Source: Pseudomonadota bacterium (lineage in GTDB: Bacteria; Pseudomonadota; Gammaproteobacteria; Burkholderiales; Burkholderiaceae_B). Taken from it: 26,729 nt of DNA. The DNA is taken from NCBI GenBank assembly GCA_023427085.1, contig JAEZBO010000001.1:1-26729 (forward strand), in the 5' to 3' direction. A program made the position numbers and the translations under genes. Shown here one piece after another: positions 1-7,292 of the stretch; the stretch's first letter is position 1, and the number at the start of each line of letters is the position of its first letter. Below the pieces are notes generated by a model that made no database searches, was not told the DNA's origin, and saw only the letters and a program-made list of their open reading frames with translations.

Positions 1-809
1 GGACGGACAGTCTCATGGTAGACCAGCCAGTAGGCCCGGCGGATCGGCGGCGCGACCTCGACGGCGACAAGGTCGGAATGCTGGCGCGCGATGAATGTGT
101 GAAGGATTCCGATGCCCGCGCCGGAGCGGACCGCTTCTACCTGGCCGAGGGCGGACGAGACGGCGAAATCCGCCTGCCAGTCCGGCAGAATTTCCGGACC
201 GTAGTCCAACGACGGGCTTGCGACGAGGTCAGGCACGTATCCGATCAGCCGGTGCTGTCGAAGCTCGGCCAGGCGCTGTGGCACGCCATGTTTTTGCGCA
301 TAAGCTCGCGAGACATAAAGCCCGAGCGTGTAGTCCACGAGCTTTGCGGCAACGAGCCTGCCTTCCGTCGGCCGCTCCACCGTGATCGCGATGTCGGCTT
401 CCCGTCGGGACAGTGAGAACGAGCGTGGTACGGGCACTAGCTGTATCGAGAGCAAAGGGTGCCGTTCAGTCAGCGTGCCGAGGCGAGGAGCCAGGAATGC
501 CACGCCGAACCCGTCCGGTGCTCCGATGCGCACGACGCCGGTGACTTCCTCGCTTTCGCCGGCGATCTCTGCCCGCGCGGCGATCATGTCCGCCTCCATG
601 CGCTCTGCGATGGCCAGGAAGCGTTCGCCCTCTCCGGTCAGTTCCGAGCCGGTGGTCAGGCGGCGAAAGAGTTTGGTGCCGAGCGCGCGTTCCAGCGCTG
701 CAATGCGGCGTGACACCGTTGCGTGGTTCAGCTCCAGTCGGCGCGCCGCGCCAAGGATCTGACCCGCGCGAGCCACCGCGAGAAAGATGCGGACGTCGTC
801 CCAGTTCAT
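1..809 (-). CDS. LysR-family transcriptional regulator (C-terminus cut by window edge)
   Basis: The reading frame opens at ATG 809 and is still open at base 1, giving about 269 codons of a roughly 300-residue family. The N-terminus begins MNWDDVRIFLAVARAG and continues with the winged-helix segment that includes LNHATVSRRIAALE, the typical LysR DNA-binding helix. The rest reads as the periplasmic-binding-like effector domain, with a PRSFSLSRREADIAITVERP stretch. It is transcribed divergently from mmsA across 140 bases, the usual arrangement for a LysR protein controlling its neighbour, so mmsA is the likely target. The effector is unknown. The start is fixed by the close match of the first residues to the family; no strong Shine-Dalgarno sequence is evident upstream. 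Family assignment is secure; the target is inferred. Confidence 0.9.
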   Translation of the reverse strand, partial: MNWDDVRIFLAVARAGQILGAARRLELNHATVSRRIAALERALGTKLFRRLTTGSELTGEGERFLAIAERMEADMIAARAEIAGESEEVTGVVRIGAPDGFGVAFLAPRLGTLTERHPLLSIQLVPVPRSFSLSRREADIAITVERPTEGRLVAAKLVDYTLGLYVSRAYAQKHGVPQRLAELRQHRLIGYVPDLVASPSLDYGPEILPDWQADFAVSSALGQVEAVRSGAGIGILHTFIARQHSDLVAVEVAPPIRRAYWLVYHETVR

Positions 810-949
810 GCCTTCTCATTCCCGCATTGCAACAATTGAAGCGCAGTTTTACGTGCCTATCAAATTTTGCACAACGGTTGCGGAATTGCTCGCGTTGCAT
901 TCGCGTCGCCAAAACGGGACAATGAACCAACATCCCAAGGGAGAGAACC
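810..949. promoter_or_regulatory. Divergent LysR/mmsA promoter region
   Basis: This 140-base gap separates the two divergent starts. A dyad ATTGCAACAAT (826-836) is a candidate LysR-type site close to the regulator start. For mmsA, TTGCAT (895-900) and GACAAT (918-923) are separated by 17 bases and form a weak sigma-70-like pair, followed by the Shine-Dalgarno sequence AAGGGAG (937-943), six bases before ATG 950. Several TTGC motifs lie between. The sites were picked by eye and none is certain. Confidence 0.35.
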
Positions 950-2446
950 ATGATCGATGTAGGACATTTCATCGGCGGCAAGCGCGTCGCCGGAACAAGC
1001 GGCCGTAGCCAAGACGTGATGCAGCCCATGGACGGCAGCGTGCGCGGCAAGGTCGCGCTGGCATCCGCAGCGGAGCTTCGTGCGGCTGTCGAGAACGCCA
1101 AGGCAGCGCAGCCGGCATGGGCGGCGACCAATCCACAGCGCCGTGTACGCGTCCTGATGAAGTTTCTCGAACTGGTTCAGGCCGAGTATGACGAACTCGC
1201 AGAGACACTGGCGCGTGAGCACGGCAAGACCATCGCTGACGCCAAGGGTGACATCCAGCGCGGTCTCGAAGTGGTCGAGGTCTGCATCGGCGCGCCGCAC
1301 CTGATGAAGGGCGAGTTCACCGACGGCGCAGGCCCCGGCATCGACGTCTACTCGATGCGTCAGCCGCTCGGCGTTGTTGCTGGCATCACGCCGTTCAACT
1401 TCCCGGCAATGATCCCGCTGTGGAAGATCGCCCCGGCAATCGCCTGCGGCAACGCCTTCATCCTGAAGCCGTCCGAGCGCGACCCCTCCGTGCCAATTCG
1501 TATTGCCGAACTGTTCATCGAGGCAGGCCTTCCGGCCGGTATCCTCAATGTAGTCAATGGCGACAAGGAAGTCGTCGACGCCATCCTCGATGACCCGGAC
1601 ATCAAGGCTGTCGGTTTCGTCGGGTCCACGCCGATCGCGCAGTACATCTACGCTCGCGGCTGCGCCAACGGCAAGCGCGTCCAGTGCTTTGGCGGCGCCA
1701 AGAACCACATGATCATCATGCCGGACGCCGACATGGACCAGACCGTCGACGCGCTCATCGGCGCCGGTTACGGCTCGGCGGGCGAGCGCTGCATGGCGAT
1801 TTCCGTCGCTGTCCCGGTCGGCAAGGAAACCGCTGATCGTCTGATGGAAAAGCTCGTCCCGCGAGTCGAGAGCCTGAAAGTCGGACCTTCGACCGATTCC
1901 TCGGCCGACTTCGGCCCGGTCGTGACCAAGGAAGCACTGGCTCGCATCAAGAACTACGTCGATATCGGCGTTCAGGAAGGCGCGAAGCTCGTCGTCGACG
2001 GCCGCAACTTCACCATGCAGGGCTACGAGAACGGCTACTACATGGGCGGCTGCCTGTTCGATGACGTCACGGCCGACATGCGGATCTACAAGGAAGAGAT
2101 CTTCGGTCCGGTGCTGTCGGTGGTGCGTGCGCCGACCTACGAGAACGCCATCAAGCTAGCCAACGACCACGAGATGGGCAATGGCGTAGCGATCTTCACC
2201 CGTGACGGCGATGCAGCGCGTGACTTTGCATCCCGCGTCCAGGTCGGCATGGTCGGCATCAACGTGCCGATCCCGGTTCCGATCGCCTACTACACTTTCG
2301 GCGGCTGGAAGGCCTCGTCCTTCGGCGACCTCAACCAGCACGGTGCAGACGCGTTCCGCTTCTACACCAAGACCAAGACGGTAACCTCGCGCTGGCCGTC
2401 CGGCATCAAGGATGGCGCCGAGTTCGTCATTCCGACAATGAACTGA
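950..2446 (+). CDS. mmsA: CoA-acylating methylmalonate-semialdehyde dehydrogenase
   Basis: 498 residues, the full length for this aldehyde dehydrogenase subfamily. It oxidises methylmalonate semialdehyde (and malonate semialdehyde) to propionyl-CoA or acetyl-CoA with NAD+ and CoA, a late step of valine, thymine or inositol breakdown in the cytosol. Diagnostic features are the PFNFPAMIPLWK segment, the CFGGAKNHMIIMPDAD stretch that replaces the general-base Glu region of hydrolytic aldehyde dehydrogenases, and GERCMAI with the catalytic Cys at about residue 281. The C-terminal YTFGGWKASSFGD segment is also typical. AAGGGAG six bases before the ATG supports the start. A strong terminator follows, so it is probably transcribed alone under the divergent LysR protein. 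It is not a convincing candidate for the ketoglutarate-semialdehyde dehydrogenase that the nearby hydroxyproline operon needs. Confidence 0.95.
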   Translation: MIDVGHFIGGKRVAGTSGRSQDVMQPMDGSVRGKVALASAAELRAAVENAKAAQPAWAATNPQRRVRVLMKFLELVQAEYDELAETLAREHGKTIADAKGDIQRGLEVVEVCIGAPHLMKGEFTDGAGPGIDVYSMRQPLGVVAGITPFNFPAMIPLWKIAPAIACGNAFILKPSERDPSVPIRIAELFIEAGLPAGILNVVNGDKEVVDAILDDPDIKAVGFVGSTPIAQYIYARGCANGKRVQCFGGAKNHMIIMPDADMDQTVDALIGAGYGSAGERCMAISVAVPVGKETADRLMEKLVPRVESLKVGPSTDSSADFGPVVTKEALARIKNYVDIGVQEGAKLVVDGRNFTMQGYENGYYMGGCLFDDVTADMRIYKEEIFGPVLSVVRAPTYENAIKLANDHEMGNGVAIFTRDGDAARDFASRVQVGMVGINVPIPVPIAYYTFGGWKASSFGDLNQHGADAFRFYTKTKTVTSRWPSGIKDGAEFVIPTMN

Positions 2447-2468
2447 TCACGGAAATCCATGCTGTATA

Positions 2469-2494
2469 AAAGGGCGCCTCTCGGGGCGCCCTTT
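2469..2494 (+). terminator. Intrinsic terminator of mmsA
   Basis: A 10-bp perfect stem (2469-2478 with 2485-2494; GC core GGGCGCC/GGCGCCC flanked by AAA/TTT) closes a six-base loop about 20 bases after the mmsA stop. The following T-tract is interrupted (TTTCACGTTT), so termination may be less than complete, but the structure and position are convincing. Confidence 0.8.
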
Positions 2495-2657
2495 CACGTT
2501 TCCATTGTTCCATCTACGTCAGGCAAGATTTCGTGATGGAACGAAGAATGCCGCGTTGTCTTGTTTTCTCGACGCCCGGCGCATGCGGCGACGGGCCCAA
2601 CCCGAACCGGTCGGCGCTTCATTCAGGGAGCCGAGCGAAGGCCGGAAGGAGGCCACG

Positions 2658-3011
2658 ATGGCACGCGATATGTCTCTCATTTCCACGCTGACCGCAGGCC
2701 TGGTTCTGGCCGCGTCGCCTCTCGCATCTGCCACGAGTTCCGAGCCGGCTCCGACACCGTCGCTCGATGCCAACATGATGGACATGGCCATGTGCGGCGA
2801 CCGCGAGGCGGTCGTTGCCGAACTGGCGCAGCAGTTCAGGGAGACGCCTATGGCCGTTGGCCAGGTCGATGGCAATTCCGTGGTAGAAATTCTGGTCTCG
2901 CAGGACGGTACCTGGACGATCCTTGCCACGGGCACCGACGGCAAGAGCTGCATCGTCTCCGCTGGCGAAGGCTTTGAGAGCACGACCCTGATCGCAGGAC
3001 AGGACGTCTGA
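2658..3011 (+). CDS. Small secreted protein of unknown function
   Basis: 117 residues from ATG 2658, chosen because AAGGAGG (2646-2652) lies five bases upstream; an upstream in-frame extension exists but lacks a good ribosome site. The N-terminus has a hydrophobic signal peptide (TLTAGLVLAASPLASA) with a likely cleavage at ASA. The mature part starts with a Met-rich stretch (NMMDMAMCGDR), contains two cysteines (CGDR and KSCIV) that could form a disulfide, and ends in a compact beta-rich pattern with GTWTILATGTDGKSC. I recall similar short exported proteins with the CG...GTWTI...G.SC pattern from alphaproteobacteria, without known function. It converges on the GntR gene with a one-base gap. 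The coding call is good; the function is unknown. Confidence 0.75.
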   Translation: MARDMSLISTLTAGLVLAASPLASATSSEPAPTPSLDANMMDMAMCGDREAVVAELAQQFRETPMAVGQVDGNSVVEILVSQDGTWTILATGTDGKSCIVSAGEGFESTTLIAGQDV

Positions 3012-3012
3012 T

Positions 3013-3696
3013 CTACTCCGCCGTCAGCGCATTGGCTTCGGCAAGTTGTCGAAGCATGCCCATGAGTTTCTCTGCCTCTCGCTTGGCCTGCCACTCGCTG
3101 CGGTCGAGAATAGCCCGGATGAGCCGCACATGATGCTCCGCAGACTGCGCGAGCCCACTCGTGCGTTGGTACCTGTACCAGAACCGCCTGCTATGCGTTT
3201 GTAGCGGTTCCACGACCCGCGCGGCATAGGGATTGTCAGATCCTGCCGCCATCACCTCATCGAGGAGTTTGTCTGCTTCCAGGAATTTCAGCACGTCTCC
3301 AGCGGATACCGCGTCGGCCATGAGCCTTGCCGCCTTGTGCAGTTCCTGGCCGGTCGCAGGGGTGAGGTTCCGGGCGGCTGATCTGGCCAGAACGGCCTCA
3401 AGGCCGGCCCTCGCATCGATCACGCTCACCCAATCCCCTGCCTTGAGCGGTGCTATGGCCAGACCTGCACGTGGCCGAATCTCGATAAGCCCTTCCCATG
3501 CAAGGCGCTGGATGGCTTCCCGCACGGGCGTGCGTCCCAGCCCGATACGCTCGATCAACGCGCCTTCGGTGGTAACGCCGCCCGGCGGCAGTTCAAGCGT
3601 CACGATCATTCGCTCCAAGGCGCGATAGGCGCGCACGGCCGCAGGCTCCTGAAGCGGCGGGTCGTTGGGCTGATCGGGCGGCAGGGTCTCAAGCAT
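3013..3696 (-). CDS. GntR-family regulator, FadR/FCD type, of the hydroxyproline operon
   Basis: 227 residues. Residues ~20-85 form the winged helix (AYRALERMIVTLELPPGGV, then TPVREAIQRLAWEGLIEI, the GntR recognition region). The remainder is the all-helical FCD ligand-binding domain, including a LLDEVMAAG segment and a later HHVRLIRAI that would supply metal-site histidines. It diverges from the hydroxyproline genes across 92 bases containing three TGATATATCA palindromes, so it most likely represses the operon and itself and is released by a pathway metabolite, as in other hydroxyproline clusters with GntR regulators. The ligand is not shown by the sequence. Confidence 0.92.
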   Translation of the reverse strand: MLETLPPDQPNDPPLQEPAAVRAYRALERMIVTLELPPGGVTTEGALIERIGLGRTPVREAIQRLAWEGLIEIRPRAGLAIAPLKAGDWVSVIDARAGLEAVLARSAARNLTPATGQELHKAARLMADAVSAGDVLKFLEADKLLDEVMAAGSDNPYAARVVEPLQTHSRRFWYRYQRTSGLAQSAEHHVRLIRAILDRSEWQAKREAEKLMGMLRQLAEANALTAE

Positions 3697-3701
3697 CTGA
3701 T

Positions 3702-3774
3702 TGATATATCAGATCCCGAAGCAGCTTGACAGGCTCAAGTTGTCTGATATATCAATCAATCATCTGATATATCA
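3702..3774 (+). promoter_or_regulatory. Hydroxyproline operon promoter with three TGATATATCA operators
   Basis: The 10-bp palindrome TGATATATCA occurs exactly at 3702-3711, 3745-3754 and 3765-3774. The first is six bases upstream of the GntR start codon (3696). A consensus -35 TTGACA (3726-3731) is followed after 16 bases by the -10-like TATATC (3748-3753), which lies inside the second palindrome. The third box overlaps the start of the Shine-Dalgarno region AGAAGGAG. Box starts are 43 and 20 bases apart, close to whole helical turns, which fits cooperative binding of GntR dimers. The repeats are seen directly; that GntR binds them is inferred. Confidence 0.8.
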
Positions 3775-3788
3775 GAAGGAGCAGTGCG

Positions 3789-4682
3789 ATGTGGGCCGGC
3801 ATATTCCCCGCGGTGACTACGAAATTCACCGAGGAAGACAAGCTTGACCGCGCGGAGATGGAGCGATGCTTTGCCCTTCAGATGGAGGCGGGATGTGACG
3901 GCATCGTGGTTGCGGGTTCGCTCGGGGAGGGGCCGATGCTCACTCATGGCGAGAAGCTCGACCTCTTGAAGATCGCGCAGGGCGTGGCGGGCGGAAAGCC
4001 CGTCCTCATGACGATCAACGAGCCAGCCACCCGAGACGGCTGCAACCTCGCAAGGGCAGCAGCGGTTGCTGGCGCCGACGGTCTCATGGTCGTGCCGTCG
4101 CCGATCTATCACACCAATCCCGAAGAGACGGTTGCCACCCTCAAGGCGGTTGCCGCCGCAGGTGATCTGCCGGTGATGATCTATTCGAACCGCCTTGCCT
4201 ATCGCGTCGACGTGACCATCCCGGTAATGGAGCAGCTCGCGTCCGAAGAGCGCTTCGTCGCTATCAAGGAGTCGTCAGACGATATCCGTCGCTCGACGGA
4301 AATTATCAACGCGTTCGGGGATCGGTTCGATCTCTTCACCGGCGTAGACAACCTTGCCTTCGAGGCGCTGTCTGTGGGCGCCATCGGCTGGGTGGCCGGT
4401 CTCGTAACCGCATTCCCGCGCGAAACGGTCGCGATCTATCAGTTGATGAAGCAGGGAAGACGCGAGGAGGCGCTCTCGATATATCGCTGGTTCCGCCCGC
4501 TGCTTGATCTCGACGTATCCACCTATCTCGTGCAGAACATCAAGCTGGTGGAAACGCTGGCGATCGGTTCCAACGACCGTGTGCGCATGCCGCGTCTGCC
4601 ATTGGCGGGCGAACGGCGGGCCGCCGTGGAAAAGGTCGTGCGCGATGCGCTGGCCAACAGGCCCGAGCTGCCTGCATTCTGA
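3789..4682 (+). CDS. Delta1-pyrroline-4-hydroxy-2-carboxylate deaminase (dihydrodipicolinate synthase family)
   Basis: 297 residues, a single TIM-barrel of the DHDPS/N-acetylneuraminate lyase superfamily. The MWAGIFPAVTTKF start and the GSLGEG motif match the hydroxyproline-pathway branch, and AIKESSDD places the Schiff-base lysine at residue 160. IYSNRLAY lies where lysine-biosynthetic enzymes carry their catalytic Tyr loop. The enzyme would deaminate pyrroline-4-hydroxy-2-carboxylate to alpha-ketoglutarate semialdehyde. It has AAGGAG seven bases before the ATG and is the first gene of the operon, 61 bases ahead of the FAD dehydrogenase. Context with an epimerase and a D-amino-acid dehydrogenase makes this role far more likely than lysine synthesis. 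Confidence 0.88.
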   Translation: MWAGIFPAVTTKFTEEDKLDRAEMERCFALQMEAGCDGIVVAGSLGEGPMLTHGEKLDLLKIAQGVAGGKPVLMTINEPATRDGCNLARAAAVAGADGLMVVPSPIYHTNPEETVATLKAVAAAGDLPVMIYSNRLAYRVDVTIPVMEQLASEERFVAIKESSDDIRRSTEIINAFGDRFDLFTGVDNLAFEALSVGAIGWVAGLVTAFPRETVAIYQLMKQGRREEALSIYRWFRPLLDLDVSTYLVQNIKLVETLAIGSNDRVRMPRLPLAGERRAAVEKVVRDALANRPELPAF

Positions 4683-4743
4683 GCTCGCGGAGGAGGTACT
4701 GCTTGCAAGCATGCTGCCGAAAGCGCCGTAGCGGAGGGTGCGC

Positions 4744-5991
4744 ATGATGCGCAACGCTGACGTCGTCGTCATCGGAGCCGGCATTGTTGGCATCTGCGCA
4801 GCCTTGAACCTCGCCGAAACGGGGCGCTCGGTTCTCGTCGTCGATCGTGCCGGCGTTTGCGAAGGCACAAGTTCTGGCAATGCGGCGGCACTGGCCTTCA
4901 CCGACGTCCTTCCGCTGGTGCAGAAGGGCATGATGAAGAACCTGCCGCGTTGGCTGGCAGACCCTCTCGGGCCGCTCTCGATTCCGCCTTCCTACCTTCC
5001 GCGCCTTGCGCCTTGGCTTTGGCGCTTCTGGCGAGCTTCCGCCGATCGCCACTACGAGACGAGCCTATCAGCGCAGGCTGCATTGATGGGGCTTGCCGAA
5101 CCCGAGTGGATGGCTTTGTTCGATCGAACCGGCACGCGCTCGTTCCTGCGCGAGGACGGTGCGCTCGAACTCTATGAGAGCGCGGCAGAATTTCGCGAAT
5201 CGTTGCCAGGCTGGGATGCGCGCGAACGCTACGGATTTGCCTTTCGTCATGTCGGACAGGATGAGCTTTTCGAGCTTCAACCCGGCCTGTCGCCTGCCTT
5301 CGTCAAAGGCACGTTCGTGCCGGGCTGGAAGAACGTTGCTGACCCGAAACTGCTCGGCAAGGCGCTGTACGCCCATGCAGAAAGAGCCGGCGACGTCACC
5401 TTCGCGCAGCAGTCGGTGCTTTCGGTCAACGCGCGTTCCAATGGCGCACTCGTCAGTCTCGATGACGGAGAGGAGATCGCGTGTCGCAAGGCGGTCATCT
5501 GCGCCGGCGCGTGGTCGCATCGGCTGGCAGCTCCCCTCGGCGACCGCATTCCGCTTGAGACGGAGCGGGGATACAACACGACGCTTCCGGCCGATGCCTT
5601 TGACGTGAAGCGGCAACTCATCTTCTCCCGCCACGGCTTCGTCATCACGCCTCTGTCTACCGGGCTGCGCGTGGGCGGCGCGGTCGAACTTGGCGGGCTC
5701 GACCGTCCACCGAACTATGCCCGTGCAGCGGCGATGCTGGAAAAGGCCAAGCGCTTTCTGCCCGGCTTGAAGACCGAGGGCGGCAGGCAGTGGATGGGCT
5801 ATCGCCCGTCCTTACCGGATTCACTGCCGGTCATCGGCACCGCACGCGCTTCTTCCGACATCATATATGCCTTCGGCAACGGACATCTTGGCCTCACCCA
5901 GGGCGCAGCGATGGGACGGCTCGTCCGCCACCTTGCCCTTGGCGAGAAGACCTCCATCAATCTCGAACCCTTCTCGCCACAAAGGTTCTGA
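4744..5991 (+). CDS. FAD-dependent D-amino-acid dehydrogenase, probably D-hydroxyproline dehydrogenase
   Basis: About 415 residues of the DAO/DadA family. The N-terminus VVVIGAGIVGICAALNLAE is a classical dinucleotide-binding GxGxxG fold, and the C-terminus NGHLGLTQGAAMGRLV is the conserved FAD-contact region of DadA-like enzymes. It probably oxidises cis-4-hydroxy-D-proline to pyrroline-4-hydroxy-2-carboxylate, passing electrons to the respiratory chain. ATG 4744 is chosen because GGAGGG (4733-4738) sits five bases upstream; ATG 4747 and GTG 4738 are in-frame alternatives. It is a single polypeptide rather than a multisubunit enzyme. It ends two bases before the epimerase start. The substrate is inferred from neighbours; proline or other D-amino acids are possible. 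Confidence 0.88.
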   Translation: MMRNADVVVIGAGIVGICAALNLAETGRSVLVVDRAGVCEGTSSGNAAALAFTDVLPLVQKGMMKNLPRWLADPLGPLSIPPSYLPRLAPWLWRFWRASADRHYETSLSAQAALMGLAEPEWMALFDRTGTRSFLREDGALELYESAAEFRESLPGWDARERYGFAFRHVGQDELFELQPGLSPAFVKGTFVPGWKNVADPKLLGKALYAHAERAGDVTFAQQSVLSVNARSNGALVSLDDGEEIACRKAVICAGAWSHRLAAPLGDRIPLETERGYNTTLPADAFDVKRQLIFSRHGFVITPLSTGLRVGGAVELGGLDRPPNYARAAAMLEKAKRFLPGLKTEGGRQWMGYRPSLPDSLPVIGTARASSDIIYAFGNGHLGLTQGAAMGRLVRHLALGEKTSINLEPFSPQRF

Positions 5992-5993
5992 CC

Positions 5994-6995
5994 ATGGCTC
6001 GCCATACCTTCTTCTGCATTGACGGCCACACCTGCGGCAATCCGGTCCGTCTCGTTGCAGGAGGAGGACCACGGCTGGAAGGCACGACGATGATGGAGCG
6101 GCGCGCGCATTTCCTGGCGGAGTATGACTGGATCCGGAAGGGTCTGATGTTCGAGCCACGCGGCCACGACGTCATGTCCGGCTCGATCCTCTATCCGTCA
6201 ACACGATCCGACTGCGACGTCGCCGTCCTGTTCATCGAGACGTCAGGCTGCCTGCCCATGTGCGGTCATGGAACCATCGGCACTGTGACGATGGCAATCG
6301 AGCATGGGCTCGTAACGCCCAGGACGCCTGGGATACTGCGCCTCGACACGCCCGCGGGCCTGGTGATCGCCGAGTACCGGCAGGAAGGGCAGTATGTCGA
6401 AGAGGTACGGCTGACCAACGTGCCGTCATTCCTCTATGCGGAAGGTCTGACCGTCGAATGCCCCGATCTTGGTACGCTCACCGTTGATGTTGCCTATGGC
6501 GGCAATTTTTATGCGATCGTCGATCTGCAGGAGAACTACAGGGATATGGCCGATCACTCGGCCGGCCAGCTGATCGCCTGGAGCCCGGTGCTTCGCCAGC
6601 GGCTTAGCGAAGCCTACCGCTTTGCGCATCCGTTGACCCCCGACATCAATCGCCTGACGCACATTATGTGGACGGGCGCTGCGACCGTGGACGGTGCTTC
6701 CGCGCGTAATGCGGTCTTCTACGGTGACAAGGCCATCGACCGCAGCCCATGCGGCACGGGAACATCGGCCCGCATGGCGCAGCTGTACGCCAAGGGGAGA
6801 CTCGCCATCGGCGCCGACTTTCTGCACGAATCAATCATCGGATCCGTCTTCAAGGGCCGCGTCGAGGAGGAGACCCGGATTGGAGAACTCGATGCGATCG
6901 TGCCCTCCATAGCCGGATGGGCTAGAATGACCGGCCTCAACACCATTTTCATCGACGACCGCGATCCTTTCGCGCTTGGGTTCACCGTTCAGTGA
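5994..6995 (+). CDS. 4-hydroxyproline 2-epimerase (proline racemase family)
   Basis: 333 residues, typical length. Both catalytic cysteines are present: C90 in MCGHGTIG and C253 in DRSPCGTGTSA. This indicates an epimerase/racemase rather than a trans-3-hydroxyproline dehydratase, where the first Cys is usually replaced by Ser or Thr at the second site. The N-terminus contains the family's IDGHTCGNPVRLV segment. It interconverts trans-4-hydroxy-L-proline and cis-4-hydroxy-D-proline, the entry step of the pathway. The start lies two bases after the dehydrogenase stop, and the Shine-Dalgarno sequence is weak, so translational coupling is likely. It is the last gene before the change in base composition. 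Confidence 0.92.
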   Translation: MARHTFFCIDGHTCGNPVRLVAGGGPRLEGTTMMERRAHFLAEYDWIRKGLMFEPRGHDVMSGSILYPSTRSDCDVAVLFIETSGCLPMCGHGTIGTVTMAIEHGLVTPRTPGILRLDTPAGLVIAEYRQEGQYVEEVRLTNVPSFLYAEGLTVECPDLGTLTVDVAYGGNFYAIVDLQENYRDMADHSAGQLIAWSPVLRQRLSEAYRFAHPLTPDINRLTHIMWTGAATVDGASARNAVFYGDKAIDRSPCGTGTSARMAQLYAKGRLAIGADFLHESIIGSVFKGRVEEETRIGELDAIVPSIAGWARMTGLNTIFIDDRDPFALGFTVQ

Positions 6996-7292
6996 CAACC
7001 CCGGCGATCGGGCTTGGTGCACAAATGCGGCGTGGTAGGTCGCAATCAGCGCAATAGTTTGCATCCCGACGCAGGTATTTGCGCCGTGAGGCGAAGACAT
7101 TGCACAATGGCGGTGATAGCCTGCGCGTCGGTTCTGGGGAGGATTGCCGAAATATCGATGATGCGAGCGCGTACATCCACAATGATTGGTTTCGCGATTT
7201 TTTGCATTGCAATCCGGCTTTGAGGGAATAGGACTAAGGAACCAAAGAAAAGGGTGCGCCGCCCGGCGACATCCTCGGGGAGCAGAACTGTT
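6996..7292. other. Non-coding junction between the hydroxyproline and liv regions
   Basis: 297 bases without a credible gene. The stretch is visibly AT-richer than the DNA to its right (28 GC of 60 in 7141-7200 against 41 of 60 in 8701-8760, hand counts). Short open frames on both strands do not resemble known proteins. GGGGAG (7277-7282) is a plausible ribosome site for livH. No tRNA, inverted-repeat end, transposase fragment or clear promoter was found. The change in composition and gene origin on either side makes this the best place for an island edge or assembly join. Confidence 0.5.

Noticed and set aside
4711..4731. Six-codon frame after GGAGGAGG in the gap before the FAD dehydrogenase
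   Set aside because: The ribosome-like sequence is too far from the ATG, and the peptide has no features; it may only aid coupling.
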